A DNA stretch of 64,000 nucleotides from Dipteris shenzhenensis. Its lineage: Eukaryota > Polypodiophyta > Polypodiopsida > Gleicheniales. Location of the stretch: assembly GCA_047967505.1 (NCBI GenBank), contig CM106541.1; one strand, written 5' to 3'. The notes below the pieces were generated by a model that saw only the letters and a list, made by a program, of their open reading frames with translations, made no database searches and was not told where the DNA came from. Positions 19,321 through 28,650 of the stretch are shown here, piece after piece. The translations under genes and the position numbers were made by a program. Positions within the stretch are counted from its first letter, which is position 1, and the number at the start of each line of letters is the position of its first letter.

Positions 19321-21450
19321 TTAGCAAACCACTTGGATCAAAAACAAAGCAACTTGTGCTCTATGCCTCTGCTTTTCTCCTCCCGGATCAAAAGGATAAC
19401 TTTGAACCCTCCATTGCCAAATATACATAATCCACCATCCTCCTGGATCAAATGGAATCATTAGCACACCAATTTGATGTAGCCACCAGCTCCTTCCATA
19501 TAAGCCTCCAGGATCCCATATCTTATCCTGCCAAGATATTACACAACTCCACTGGCTATCAGCCGTCACACTTATATCATGAGTCTTGCTCATCTTCACA
19601 TGAGCTACATCTTTTGAGGTCACAACCTCACACACAAATCTCACGGGCACAACCAGCTCATAATCTGTGATTAGGGACTTCTCAGCATACCCTATTGTCT
19701 CAATCTTCGAAGCTGCAAAACTCAACCCATCACATGAATTATCAAGATCACTCAGGAGCAAACAAACATCTCTTCCACCTGAAGAATGCTCAAACATACC
19801 AGCATACTCTTTCTTGTCATTGCCAACCACACATGCAAAATCCATGAGGGTATCATCAAGTAAAGCATCCAGCTGATCATCAATCACACTATCACTGCCA
19901 TCTAGCTCAACATGCATACTGGTGTTTTCATTCTCTTTCGAAGAGATCAATACTAACATATCATCCAGTGCATCATCAAGAACACAATCTAGCTCATCAA
20001 CTGAATCACCATCATCTTGTAAACACTGAATCTTAACCTCATCATACTCATCACAGTTTGCATGCACACAATCAACACTTGCTGACTGTAGGTCTTTTAC
20101 TTTATCAGTAATAGCCACATCAGCTTCATCTCCGTCACACATGATTGAGCTCTCATCCTCATTGCCAGTTTCACCTCTTTCTTCCTCACTTGTTGAACCT
20201 GAAATCTCAACCCCTTCAGTATGCACAATCACAGTGTCAACCACAAACTGATTGCATTCAGCCATCATATGCACATCATCACCACACAACACTGGAGCAT
20301 GATCATCATCTACACACACAGACTTATCCTTAGCTGCCTTTAATGGGCTCTCAACCTCTCCGCCATCTATGGTAGCAACCCCTTCTCTCGGGATCTCTTC
20401 TACCACCTCACACAGAATTGGTTGAGAAACACCCTCTTCCATAGCAACTGACAAGCCTCCACTCATAAGTGTAATGATTTCCAGCTCCCTTTCATCATCA
20501 ACTCTATATGCATCCGGTTCCTTCAACAGTGAAGACAACTGACTCTCTTCCTCTGATGAGATGCTCTCTTCTTCTGTCTCACTCAAAAAATCTCTCTCTT
20601 CATCTGTGACTGTCTCCTCAAGTTCCTCTTCCAATTCCAGTCGACAGCTCATCACATAATCTGGTACTTTCCTTGCATCAGCTGAACTTCCTTCTCCTCC
20701 ATCCATAGCAACTCTCCTGTTATTTTGACCTCTGCTTCTCCCTGCAGTCTCCACCCGATTTAGGCTGAATGTTTTCATCAGCTCCACAGCTTCATGCAAT
20801 TCCTTTCTCAGGGAATCATCCTGCATAGGAATAGACACCGGCTCTCTCTCTACATATGCCTTGATCATTTCTGGCCTACTGACCAGGTTTTTAGGCTCCT
20901 CTTGCATACCAAGCTGCCTCAGTCTCTTGACCTTCCATTCTTTCTCTCTAGCCACTCTGACTGCATCCTCAAAACTATCAATATTCTTCAGCTCCACCTT
21001 TAAACGGAGTGAAGGCTCCAGACCAGCCACAAACCGGTCTCTCTTTATCATTTGCGGAGGTACTTCAGGAATCAAAGCCTCACACCATAGACTCCATAGT
21101 CTACCAAACTCTATCAGATACTGATCTACATCCTGACTATCCTTTTGCTGAATTTTGCACAACTCCTTCCATACTTCATTAGGGCTCCTGGATTGTGCAA
21201 ACCGTGCAAGAAAAGCTGCTCTCACTACTGTATACTCCGGATTTTGCTGTTGAGGATGAGTAGTCCTGAAGGCAGCCACTTGAGTCTGCAACCATGCTTT
21301 TGCATCTCCCTGCAAACAATAATTCAAGATCTGAAACAGAATCTGAGGGGTTGCCCTATCCTTCATCAGTGCTGTAAATTCCATCTTTTCCAAGAATCTC
21401 ACTGCATTCTCATATGGCATCCCCCAAAACTCTGGAAAGTCCTCTGCCAT
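19321..21450 (-). CDS. gag: Gag polyprotein of the array element, copy 1 (709 aa)
   Basis: Structural protein expected to form the virus-like particle. The first ATG in frame is at 21450; a TGA lies just upstream at 21463-21465. Residues ~20-180 form a Retrotrans_gag-like core (AKAWLQTQ, FLARFAQSRSPNEVWKEL, DVDQYLIEFGRLWSL, DRFVAGLEPSLRLKVEL). Residues ~270-330 are Glu/Ser-rich and ~490-560 are acidic with repeated DDxLDxLLxD-like motifs. The C-terminus (~640-709) has spaced DPGG motifs. No zinc knuckle, protease or RT follows; the stop is 60 bp from the 3' LTR. Longer than usual Gags because of the acidic tail. All four copies translate identically, so coding capacity is intact. Confidence 0.8.
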   Translation of the reverse strand: MAEDFPEFWGMPYENAVRFLEKMEFTALMKDRATPQILFQILNYCLQGDAKAWLQTQVAAFRTTHPQQQNPEYTVVRAAFLARFAQSRSPNEVWKELCKIQQKDSQDVDQYLIEFGRLWSLWCEALIPEVPPQMIKRDRFVAGLEPSLRLKVELKNIDSFEDAVRVAREKEWKVKRLRQLGMQEEPKNLVSRPEMIKAYVEREPVSIPMQDDSLRKELHEAVELMKTFSLNRVETAGRSRGQNNRRVAMDGGEGSSADARKVPDYVMSCRLELEEELEETVTDEERDFLSETEEESISSEEESQLSSLLKEPDAYRVDDERELEIITLMSGGLSVAMEEGVSQPILCEVVEEIPREGVATIDGGEVESPLKAAKDKSVCVDDDHAPVLCGDDVHMMAECNQFVVDTVIVHTEGVEISGSTSEEERGETGNEDESSIMCDGDEADVAITDKVKDLQSASVDCVHANCDEYDEVKIQCLQDDGDSVDELDCVLDDALDDMLVLISSKENENTSMHVELDGSDSVIDDQLDALLDDTLMDFACVVGNDKKEYAGMFEHSSGGRDVCLLLSDLDNSCDGLSFAASKIETIGYAEKSLITDYELVVPVRFVCEVVTSKDVAHVKMSKTHDISVTADSQWSCVISWQDKIWDPGGLYGRSWWLHQIGVLMIPFDPGGWWIMYIWQWRVQSYPFDPGGEKQRHRAQVALFLIQVVC
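19329..19520 (-). repeat. Four spaced TTTGATCC(A/G)GGAGG-like repeats at the Gag 3' end
   Basis: On the minus strand the motifs begin near 19519, 19454, 19394 and 19341: GGGATCCTGGAGG, TTTGATCCAGGAGG, TTTGATCCGGGAGG and TTTGATCCAAGTGG, spaced 50-66 bp. They encode the DPGG motifs of Gag. They resemble polypurine-tract-like units. Present in all four units. Confidence 0.6.
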
Positions 21451-21526
21451 CCTCACAATCTTTCAACTGTCACACACCCTGGCTTTCTCAACCACAACAA
21501 AACTGGAAGGCAACAAAATAAACACA

Positions 21527-21715
21527 CTACTGAAGAAGCTCACTTTGCATCCGAAGAGCATTCTTTTTCCTACGGGCAAGCACTTTCAAAGCTCTCTGCA
21601 CTCTAGCTCGGAGTCGGATCACACGTAGCTGGACTTCAATACATCTGTCCTTCCTGTGACCACATTTTCCACACCACTCACACTGTATCACTCTCATGTG
21701 TGGATTTCTCCCCAT
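21527..21715 (-). CDS. CCHC zinc-knuckle micro-ORF upstream of Gag, copy 1
   Basis: A 62-residue basic frame from ATG at 21715 to a stop at 21527. CEWCGKCGHRKDRC is an exact CX2CX4HX4C nucleocapsid knuckle; the C-terminal half is Arg/Lys/Leu-rich (RVIRLRARVQRALKVLARR). It lies between primer site and gag, in a different frame from Gag, with ~75 bp between its stop and the Gag ATG. In ordinary LTR elements the knuckle follows the capsid domain in the same protein. It could be a separately translated nucleocapsid, an exon spliced to gag, or a relic; sequence alone cannot decide. Confidence 0.6.
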   Translation of the reverse strand: MGRNPHMRVIQCEWCGKCGHRKDRCIEVQLRVIRLRARVQRALKVLARRKKNALRMQSELLQ

Positions 21716-21772
21716 TGCTTGCAACACGTCTCAGAACACCTGCTCCTCCAATCTTGTAAACTGAAGTGAACT

Positions 21773-21790
21773 TCCTCCGTGGAGGCACCA
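21773..21790 (-). other. Candidate primer-binding site of array unit 1
   Basis: TGGTGCCTCCACGGAGG on the minus strand, starting five bases after the end of the adjoining LTR (21796). TGGTGCC fits a tRNA 3' end of GGCACCA, but I cannot name the tRNA. CCTCCACGGAGG is nearly palindromic and may form a hairpin. Repeats at 26438, 31103 and 35768. Confidence 0.5.
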
Positions 21791-21795
21791 AAACG

Positions 21796-23925
21796 TGGAT
21801 GGAAAAAAGCAGTAGAGCCTACCCCGCCTTCACAGCCACCCTCATCCACGTTTAAAACACCCGAACAACGCAATCACAAGGCAAAAGGCATTCATTCAAC
21901 ATTCTTCTCTCTATAGTCCTCCTGATACAACTCACACTTGGATACATTTTCTCCAGAACCAGACAACCTCAAACAAAAACCCTGAGTTATACAGCCCAAC
22001 ATGATGCTCCTACCACTCGGCTCAGGCTCACAAAGCATACAAAGACATAATGCATCCAATCCCTCAACTCATCGGACAACCATCCACAAGTTCCTTATGG
22101 ACTAAGGAAATCTGACATGCACTACGCTTCTGTATCACAGTTCACCACCCTTGGAGATCTTAATACACTGCCTGGTAAGGCCTCTCTGCCTTCAACCCCC
22201 ATCTAATAGAAGCCCGTGCTCTCTTTAGAACACTCCTGGCACCTTCTTCATGCAATTCCACCAAGGAAAAGACCACCTCTTCCAAAATCCTACTAAGGTG
22301 TTCCTATAGTAGTCTTCTTCTTCTCTCAAAATTCAAAATCATAATCGAGGCTATAGCTTCTCTTGCTTTGACTGGTCCTCTTGCTTTCCTCCATGAATCT
22401 CTAGACCTGTGTAGCCGTCAAGCTCCTTCAATCCAGCCATGCAAAAAGAGAAAATTCCCACAAAGGCCACCGTCCACTCTCCAAAGCTCTCTTTTCACTG
22501 CCCGTCTACGTACGTAACCTCCTTCACATATCGGTTTTAGCTTCCTGCTCACAGTCATGGCCACCCTTTTTCCGACAGAAGAGCCTCTCCTCTACTCTCA
22601 GAACTCTCCTCGTCTGTCACTTCTAGTCCCTGCCTGCTCCTCGACTCCTTCCTTCTTTTCGGTACCCTGGTCTCCTTTATCCTTTCCTACCACTCTCTTG
22701 CGTGATGGCCAGCTCCTTTTTTGATCTCTCCAGCAGCCGTGCGCTCTTTTGGGATCACCACTCTCCTACTCTTCCGTCATCCTCCGAGAGTTCTCCTGCT
22801 CTCTTTCTCTTGTGTTGTTCCGAGTTCTCGGATAAAAGCATAGCCCTTCAGAAAGTAGCATCTGCCCCTATGCTTGTGTTCACCGTCAGCTCGTCTCCGA
22901 TAATTGGCTCATCCACCAAATCACGTGATCATCTGCCTTCTTTAACTCGTCGCCTATCCTTCATGGGATGATCACAGCATTACTTCCCTTCTCTTGCTCA
23001 CAGGGTTCATGGAGTTAATGGTCACTGTCACCCAACTCCGCCCAACCTGCAAAAATTCCTCGACCTCTGCTCCTTCTTCAAGCTCGCGTCCTGGCCGCTC
23101 TTGATTGCTATTCACTTGCTCAGAAGCTCTTATCAACGAGAGGCTCTCCATCCCTGAACTCACATATCACCCGGGCTGCTATGAACTGCATAGCGTGTTT
23201 TTGCTCACAAAGTTCCGCTCTGTGTGCCCAACAACCCCTTCGTTCACAACTTGCCACACCCAGCCGGACTCTCAGCTAAGGCAACGACTACCCTTCCGTC
23301 ACCCCTCCAGTGATCACAGCCCATAACGCAGCCACACCTTCCGCCCTTCTCCCCCCCTTCATCGAGAAGAGCCTCCCCTTTATAAGAAGCTCCTTGCTCT
23401 CCCTCGATCCTTCCACAAGCTCGTCCTACTTCACGTTCATGCCAGCTTGTCGTCGAGAGCTTTCTCTTCCTCATCACGTAGCCACCTGCATGCATGCTTT
23501 TTTTATTATGGCCACGTCACCTTTTGCTTTTTCACCACTCTCCCCCTTCCCTTCAAACTTTACACTAAGGCAATTAGTGCACCTTATCCAACCTTAGGCA
23601 CTCCACCTTTGCACATATCCTGCTAACCAGCATGTAATACTCAGTTCCCCACAGACTATCACACAACTATGAAGAGTACATGTCATCCCACAACAAAACC
23701 CCGTCACACTGCTTTGGATTGCCTGCTGCAACCACACTGCACTTCATTATCTCCCAGAGTCCCTGTAGAAGCGTCTTCCATCTCAAGACAATATGTCATC
23801 AGTGTGGAGTCCATCATGAGGCTACCCAGAGCTCATTTCCACAACCAACTAGCTATATACATAGCTATGCACTCACCCATCAACATGCAACAAGTGAAAA
23901 ATATTTTTTCATTTTTATCCACACA
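21796..23925 (-). repeat. Array LTR 2 (shared, internal)
   Basis: 2130 bp, acting both as 5' LTR of unit 1 and 3' LTR of unit 2. Carries neither of the two private changes seen in LTR 1 and LTR 5. Promoter module at 23372-23521. Confidence 0.9.
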
Positions 23926-23985
23926 TCTCTAGCAACCCCTACTCTTCTGCTGTGACATTCATGTCCAGCAGCTAAAGAAAAAACA

Positions 23986-26115
23986 TTAGCAAACCACTTG
24001 GATCAAAAACAAAGCAACTTGTGCTCTATGCCTCTGCTTTTCTCCTCCCGGATCAAAAGGATAACTTTGAACCCTCCATTGCCAAATATACATAATCCAC
24101 CATCCTCCTGGATCAAATGGAATCATTAGCACACCAATTTGATGTAGCCACCAGCTCCTTCCATATAAGCCTCCAGGATCCCATATCTTATCCTGCCAAG
24201 ATATTACACAACTCCACTGGCTATCAGCCGTCACACTTATATCATGAGTCTTGCTCATCTTCACATGAGCTACATCTTTTGAGGTCACAACCTCACACAC
24301 AAATCTCACGGGCACAACCAGCTCATAATCTGTGATTAGGGACTTCTCAGCATACCCTATTGTCTCAATCTTCGAAGCTGCAAAACTCAACCCATCACAT
24401 GAATTATCAAGATCACTCAGGAGCAAACAAACATCTCTTCCACCTGAAGAATGCTCAAACATACCAGCATACTCTTTCTTGTCATTGCCAACCACACATG
24501 CAAAATCCATGAGGGTATCATCAAGTAAAGCATCCAGCTGATCATCAATCACACTATCACTGCCATCTAGCTCAACATGCATACTGGTGTTTTCATTCTC
24601 TTTCGAAGAGATCAATACTAACATATCATCCAGTGCATCATCAAGAACACAATCTAGCTCATCAACTGAATCACCATCATCTTGTAAACACTGAATCTTA
24701 ACCTCATCATACTCATCACAGTTTGCATGCACACAATCAACACTTGCTGACTGTAGGTCTTTTACTTTATCAGTAATAGCCACATCAGCTTCATCTCCGT
24801 CACACATGATTGAGCTCTCATCCTCATTGCCAGTTTCACCTCTTTCTTCCTCACTTGTTGAACCTGAAATCTCAACCCCTTCAGTATGCACAATCACAGT
24901 GTCAACCACAAACTGATTGCATTCAGCCATCATATGCACATCATCACCACACAACACTGGAGCATGATCATCATCTACACACACAGACTTATCCTTAGCT
25001 GCCTTTAATGGGCTCTCAACCTCTCCGCCATCTATGGTAGCAACCCCTTCTCTCGGGATCTCTTCTACCACCTCACACAGAATTGGTTGAGAAACACCCT
25101 CTTCCATAGCAACTGACAAGCCTCCACTCATAAGTGTAATGATTTCCAGCTCCCTTTCATCATCAACTCTATATGCATCCGGTTCCTTCAACAGTGAAGA
25201 CAACTGACTCTCTTCCTCTGATGAGATGCTCTCTTCTTCTGTCTCACTCAAAAAATCTCTCTCTTCATCTGTGACTGTCTCCTCAAGTTCCTCTTCCAAT
25301 TCCAGTCGACAGCTCATCACATAATCTGGTACTTTCCTTGCATCAGCTGAACTTCCTTCTCCTCCATCCATAGCAACTCTCCTGTTATTTTGACCTCTGC
25401 TTCTCCCTGCAGTCTCCACCCGATTTAGGCTGAATGTTTTCATCAGCTCCACAGCTTCATGCAATTCCTTTCTCAGGGAATCATCCTGCATAGGAATAGA
25501 CACCGGCTCTCTCTCTACATATGCCTTGATCATTTCTGGCCTACTGACCAGGTTTTTAGGCTCCTCTTGCATACCAAGCTGCCTCAGTCTCTTGACCTTC
25601 CATTCTTTCTCTCTAGCCACTCTGACTGCATCCTCAAAACTATCAATATTCTTCAGCTCCACCTTTAAACGGAGTGAAGGCTCCAGACCAGCCACAAACC
25701 GGTCTCTCTTTATCATTTGCGGAGGTACTTCAGGAATCAAAGCCTCACACCATAGACTCCATAGTCTACCAAACTCTATCAGATACTGATCTACATCCTG
25801 ACTATCCTTTTGCTGAATTTTGCACAACTCCTTCCATACTTCATTAGGGCTCCTGGATTGTGCAAACCGTGCAAGAAAAGCTGCTCTCACTACTGTATAC
25901 TCCGGATTTTGCTGTTGAGGATGAGTAGTCCTGAAGGCAGCCACTTGAGTCTGCAACCATGCTTTTGCATCTCCCTGCAAACAATAATTCAAGATCTGAA
26001 ACAGAATCTGAGGGGTTGCCCTATCCTTCATCAGTGCTGTAAATTCCATCTTTTCCAAGAATCTCACTGCATTCTCATATGGCATCCCCCAAAACTCTGG
26101 AAAGTCCTCTGCCAT
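23986..26115 (-). CDS. gag: Gag polyprotein, array copy 2
   Basis: 709 codons, translation identical to copy 1 at 19321-21450. The internal region around it (23926-26460) shows no difference that I could find. Confidence 0.8.
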   Translation of the reverse strand: MAEDFPEFWGMPYENAVRFLEKMEFTALMKDRATPQILFQILNYCLQGDAKAWLQTQVAAFRTTHPQQQNPEYTVVRAAFLARFAQSRSPNEVWKELCKIQQKDSQDVDQYLIEFGRLWSLWCEALIPEVPPQMIKRDRFVAGLEPSLRLKVELKNIDSFEDAVRVAREKEWKVKRLRQLGMQEEPKNLVSRPEMIKAYVEREPVSIPMQDDSLRKELHEAVELMKTFSLNRVETAGRSRGQNNRRVAMDGGEGSSADARKVPDYVMSCRLELEEELEETVTDEERDFLSETEEESISSEEESQLSSLLKEPDAYRVDDERELEIITLMSGGLSVAMEEGVSQPILCEVVEEIPREGVATIDGGEVESPLKAAKDKSVCVDDDHAPVLCGDDVHMMAECNQFVVDTVIVHTEGVEISGSTSEEERGETGNEDESSIMCDGDEADVAITDKVKDLQSASVDCVHANCDEYDEVKIQCLQDDGDSVDELDCVLDDALDDMLVLISSKENENTSMHVELDGSDSVIDDQLDALLDDTLMDFACVVGNDKKEYAGMFEHSSGGRDVCLLLSDLDNSCDGLSFAASKIETIGYAEKSLITDYELVVPVRFVCEVVTSKDVAHVKMSKTHDISVTADSQWSCVISWQDKIWDPGGLYGRSWWLHQIGVLMIPFDPGGWWIMYIWQWRVQSYPFDPGGEKQRHRAQVALFLIQVVC

Positions 26116-26191
26116 CCTCACAATCTTTCAACTGTCACACACCCTGGCTTTCTCAACCACAACAAAACTGGAAGGCAACAAAATAAACACA

Positions 26192-26380
26192 CTACTGAAG
26201 AAGCTCACTTTGCATCCGAAGAGCATTCTTTTTCCTACGGGCAAGCACTTTCAAAGCTCTCTGCACTCTAGCTCGGAGTCGGATCACACGTAGCTGGACT
26301 TCAATACATCTGTCCTTCCTGTGACCACATTTTCCACACCACTCACACTGTATCACTCTCATGTGTGGATTTCTCCCCAT
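26192..26380 (-). CDS. CCHC micro-ORF, array copy 2
   Basis: Identical to 21527-21715, with the same spacing to Gag. Confidence 0.6.
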   Translation of the reverse strand: MGRNPHMRVIQCEWCGKCGHRKDRCIEVQLRVIRLRARVQRALKVLARRKKNALRMQSELLQ

Positions 26381-26460
26381 TGCTTGCAACACGTCTCAGA
26401 ACACCTGCTCCTCCAATCTTGTAAACTGAAGTGAACTTCCTCCGTGGAGGCACCAAAACG

Positions 26461-28590
26461 TGGATGGAAAAAAGCAGTAGAGCCTACCCCGCCTTCACAG
26501 CCACCCTCATCCACGTTTAAAACACCCGAACAACGCAATCACAAGGCAAAAGGCATTCATTCAACATTCTTCTCTCTATAGTCCTCCTGATACAACTCAC
26601 ACTTGGATACATTTTCTCCAGAACCAGACAACCTCAAACAAAAACCCTGAGTTATACAGCCCAACATGATGCTCCTACCACTCGGCTCAGGCTCACAAAG
26701 CATACAAAGACATAATGCATCCAATCCCTCAACTCATCGGACAACCATCCACAAGTTCCTTATGGACTAAGGAAATCTGACATGCACTACGCTTCTGTAT
26801 CACAGTTCACCACCCTTGGAGATCTTAATACACTGCCTGGTAAGGCCTCTCTGCCTTCAACCCCCATCTAATAGAAGCCCGTGCTCTCTTTAGAACACTC
26901 CTGGCACCTTCTTCATGCAATTCCACCAAGGAAAAGACCACCTCTTCCAAAATCCTACTAAGGTGTTCCTATAGTAGTCTTCTTCTTCTCTCAAAATTCA
27001 AAATCATAATCGAGGCTATAGCTTCTCTTGCTTTGACTGGTCCTCTTGCTTTCCTCCATGAATCTCTAGACCTGTGTAGCCGTCAAGCTCCTTCAATCCA
27101 GCCATGCAAAAAGAGAAAATTCCCACAAAGGCCACCGTCCACTCTCCAAAGCTCTCTTTTCACTGCCCGTCTACGTACGTAACCTCCTTCACATATCGGT
27201 TTTAGCTTCCTGCTCACAGTCATGGCCACCCTTTTTCCGACAGAAGAGCCTCTCCTCTACTCTCAGAACTCTCCTCGTCTGTCACTTCTAGTCCCTGCCT
27301 GCTCCTCGACTCCTTCCTTCTTTTCGGTACCCTGGTCTCCTTTATCCTTTCCTACCACTCTCTTGCGTGATGGCCAGCTCCTTTTTTGATCTCTCCAGCA
27401 GCCGTGCGCTCTTTTGGGATCACCACTCTCCTACTCTTCCGTCATCCTCCGAGAGTTCTCCTGCTCTCTTTCTCTTGTGTTGTTCCGAGTTCTCGGATAA
27501 AAGCATAGCCCTTCAGAAAGTAGCATCTGCCCCTATGCTTGTGTTCACCGTCAGCTCGTCTCCGATAATTGGCTCATCCACCAAATCACGTGATCATCTG
27601 CCTTCTTTAACTCGTCGCCTATCCTTCATGGGATGATCACAGCATTACTTCCCTTCTCTTGCTCACAGGGTTCATGGAGTTAATGGTCACTGTCACCCAA
27701 CTCCGCCCAACCTGCAAAAATTCCTCGACCTCTGCTCCTTCTTCAAGCTCGCGTCCTGGCCGCTCTTGATTGCTATTCACTTGCTCAGAAGCTCTTATCA
27801 ACGAGAGGCTCTCCATCCCTGAACTCACATATCACCCGGGCTGCTATGAACTGCATAGCGTGTTTTTGCTCACAAAGTTCCGCTCTGTGTGCCCAACAAC
27901 CCCTTCGTTCACAACTTGCCACACCCAGCCGGACTCTCAGCTAAGGCAACGACTACCCTTCCGTCACCCCTCCAGTGATCACAGCCCATAACGCAGCCAC
28001 ACCTTCCGCCCTTCTCCCCCCCTTCATCGAGAAGAGCCTCCCCTTTATAAGAAGCTCCTTGCTCTCCCTCGATCCTTCCACAAGCTCGTCCTACTTCACG
28101 TTCATGCCAGCTTGTCGTCGAGAGCTTTCTCTTCCTCATCACGTAGCCACCTGCATGCATGCTTTTTTTATTATGGCCACGTCACCTTTTGCTTTTTCAC
28201 CACTCTCCCCCTTCCCTTCAAACTTTACACTAAGGCAATTAGTGCACCTTATCCAACCTTAGGCACTCCACCTTTGCACATATCCTGCTAACCAGCATGT
28301 AATACTCAGTTCCCCACAGACTATCACACAACTATGAAGAGTACATGTCATCCCACAACAAAACCCCGTCACACTGCTTTGGATTGCCTGCTGCAACCAC
28401 ACTGCACTTCATTATCTCCCAGAGTCCCTGTAGAAGCGTCTTCCATCTCAAGACAATATGTCATCAGTGTGGAGTCCATCATGAGGCTACCCAGAGCTCA
28501 TTTCCACAACCAACTAGCTATATACATAGCTATGCACTCACCCATCAACATGCAACAAGTGAAAAATATTTTTTCATTTTTATCCACACA
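26461..28590 (-). repeat. Array LTR 3 (shared, internal)
   Basis: 2130 bp. Same state as LTR 2 at both variable sites. Confidence 0.9.
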
Positions 28591-28650
28591 TCTCTAGCAA
28601 CCCCTACTCTTCTGCTGTGACATTCATGTCCAGCAGCTAAAGAAAAAACA

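Noticed and set aside
19321-19326. The array treated as a conventional satellite
   Set aside because: The period resolves into LTR plus internal region, both outer ends are complete LTR termini with TG/CA, and a target duplication flanks the array, so its origin is retrotransposition.
21451-21456. Gag start two codons earlier at a GTG (21456)
   Set aside because: Plant nuclear genes use ATG; the first in-frame ATG is 21450 and a stop lies just upstream at 21463-21465.
21460-21530. A short intron joining the knuckle ORF to Gag
   Set aside because: A donor-like GTGAGC and an acceptor-like TTGCCTTCCAG exist, but the implied intron of ~40 bp is shorter than plant introns normally are, so I do not annotate it.
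19452-21606. Plus-strand frames inside the Gag region of each unit
   Set aside because: Antisense shadows of the intact 709-codon Gag frame and of the knuckle ORF.
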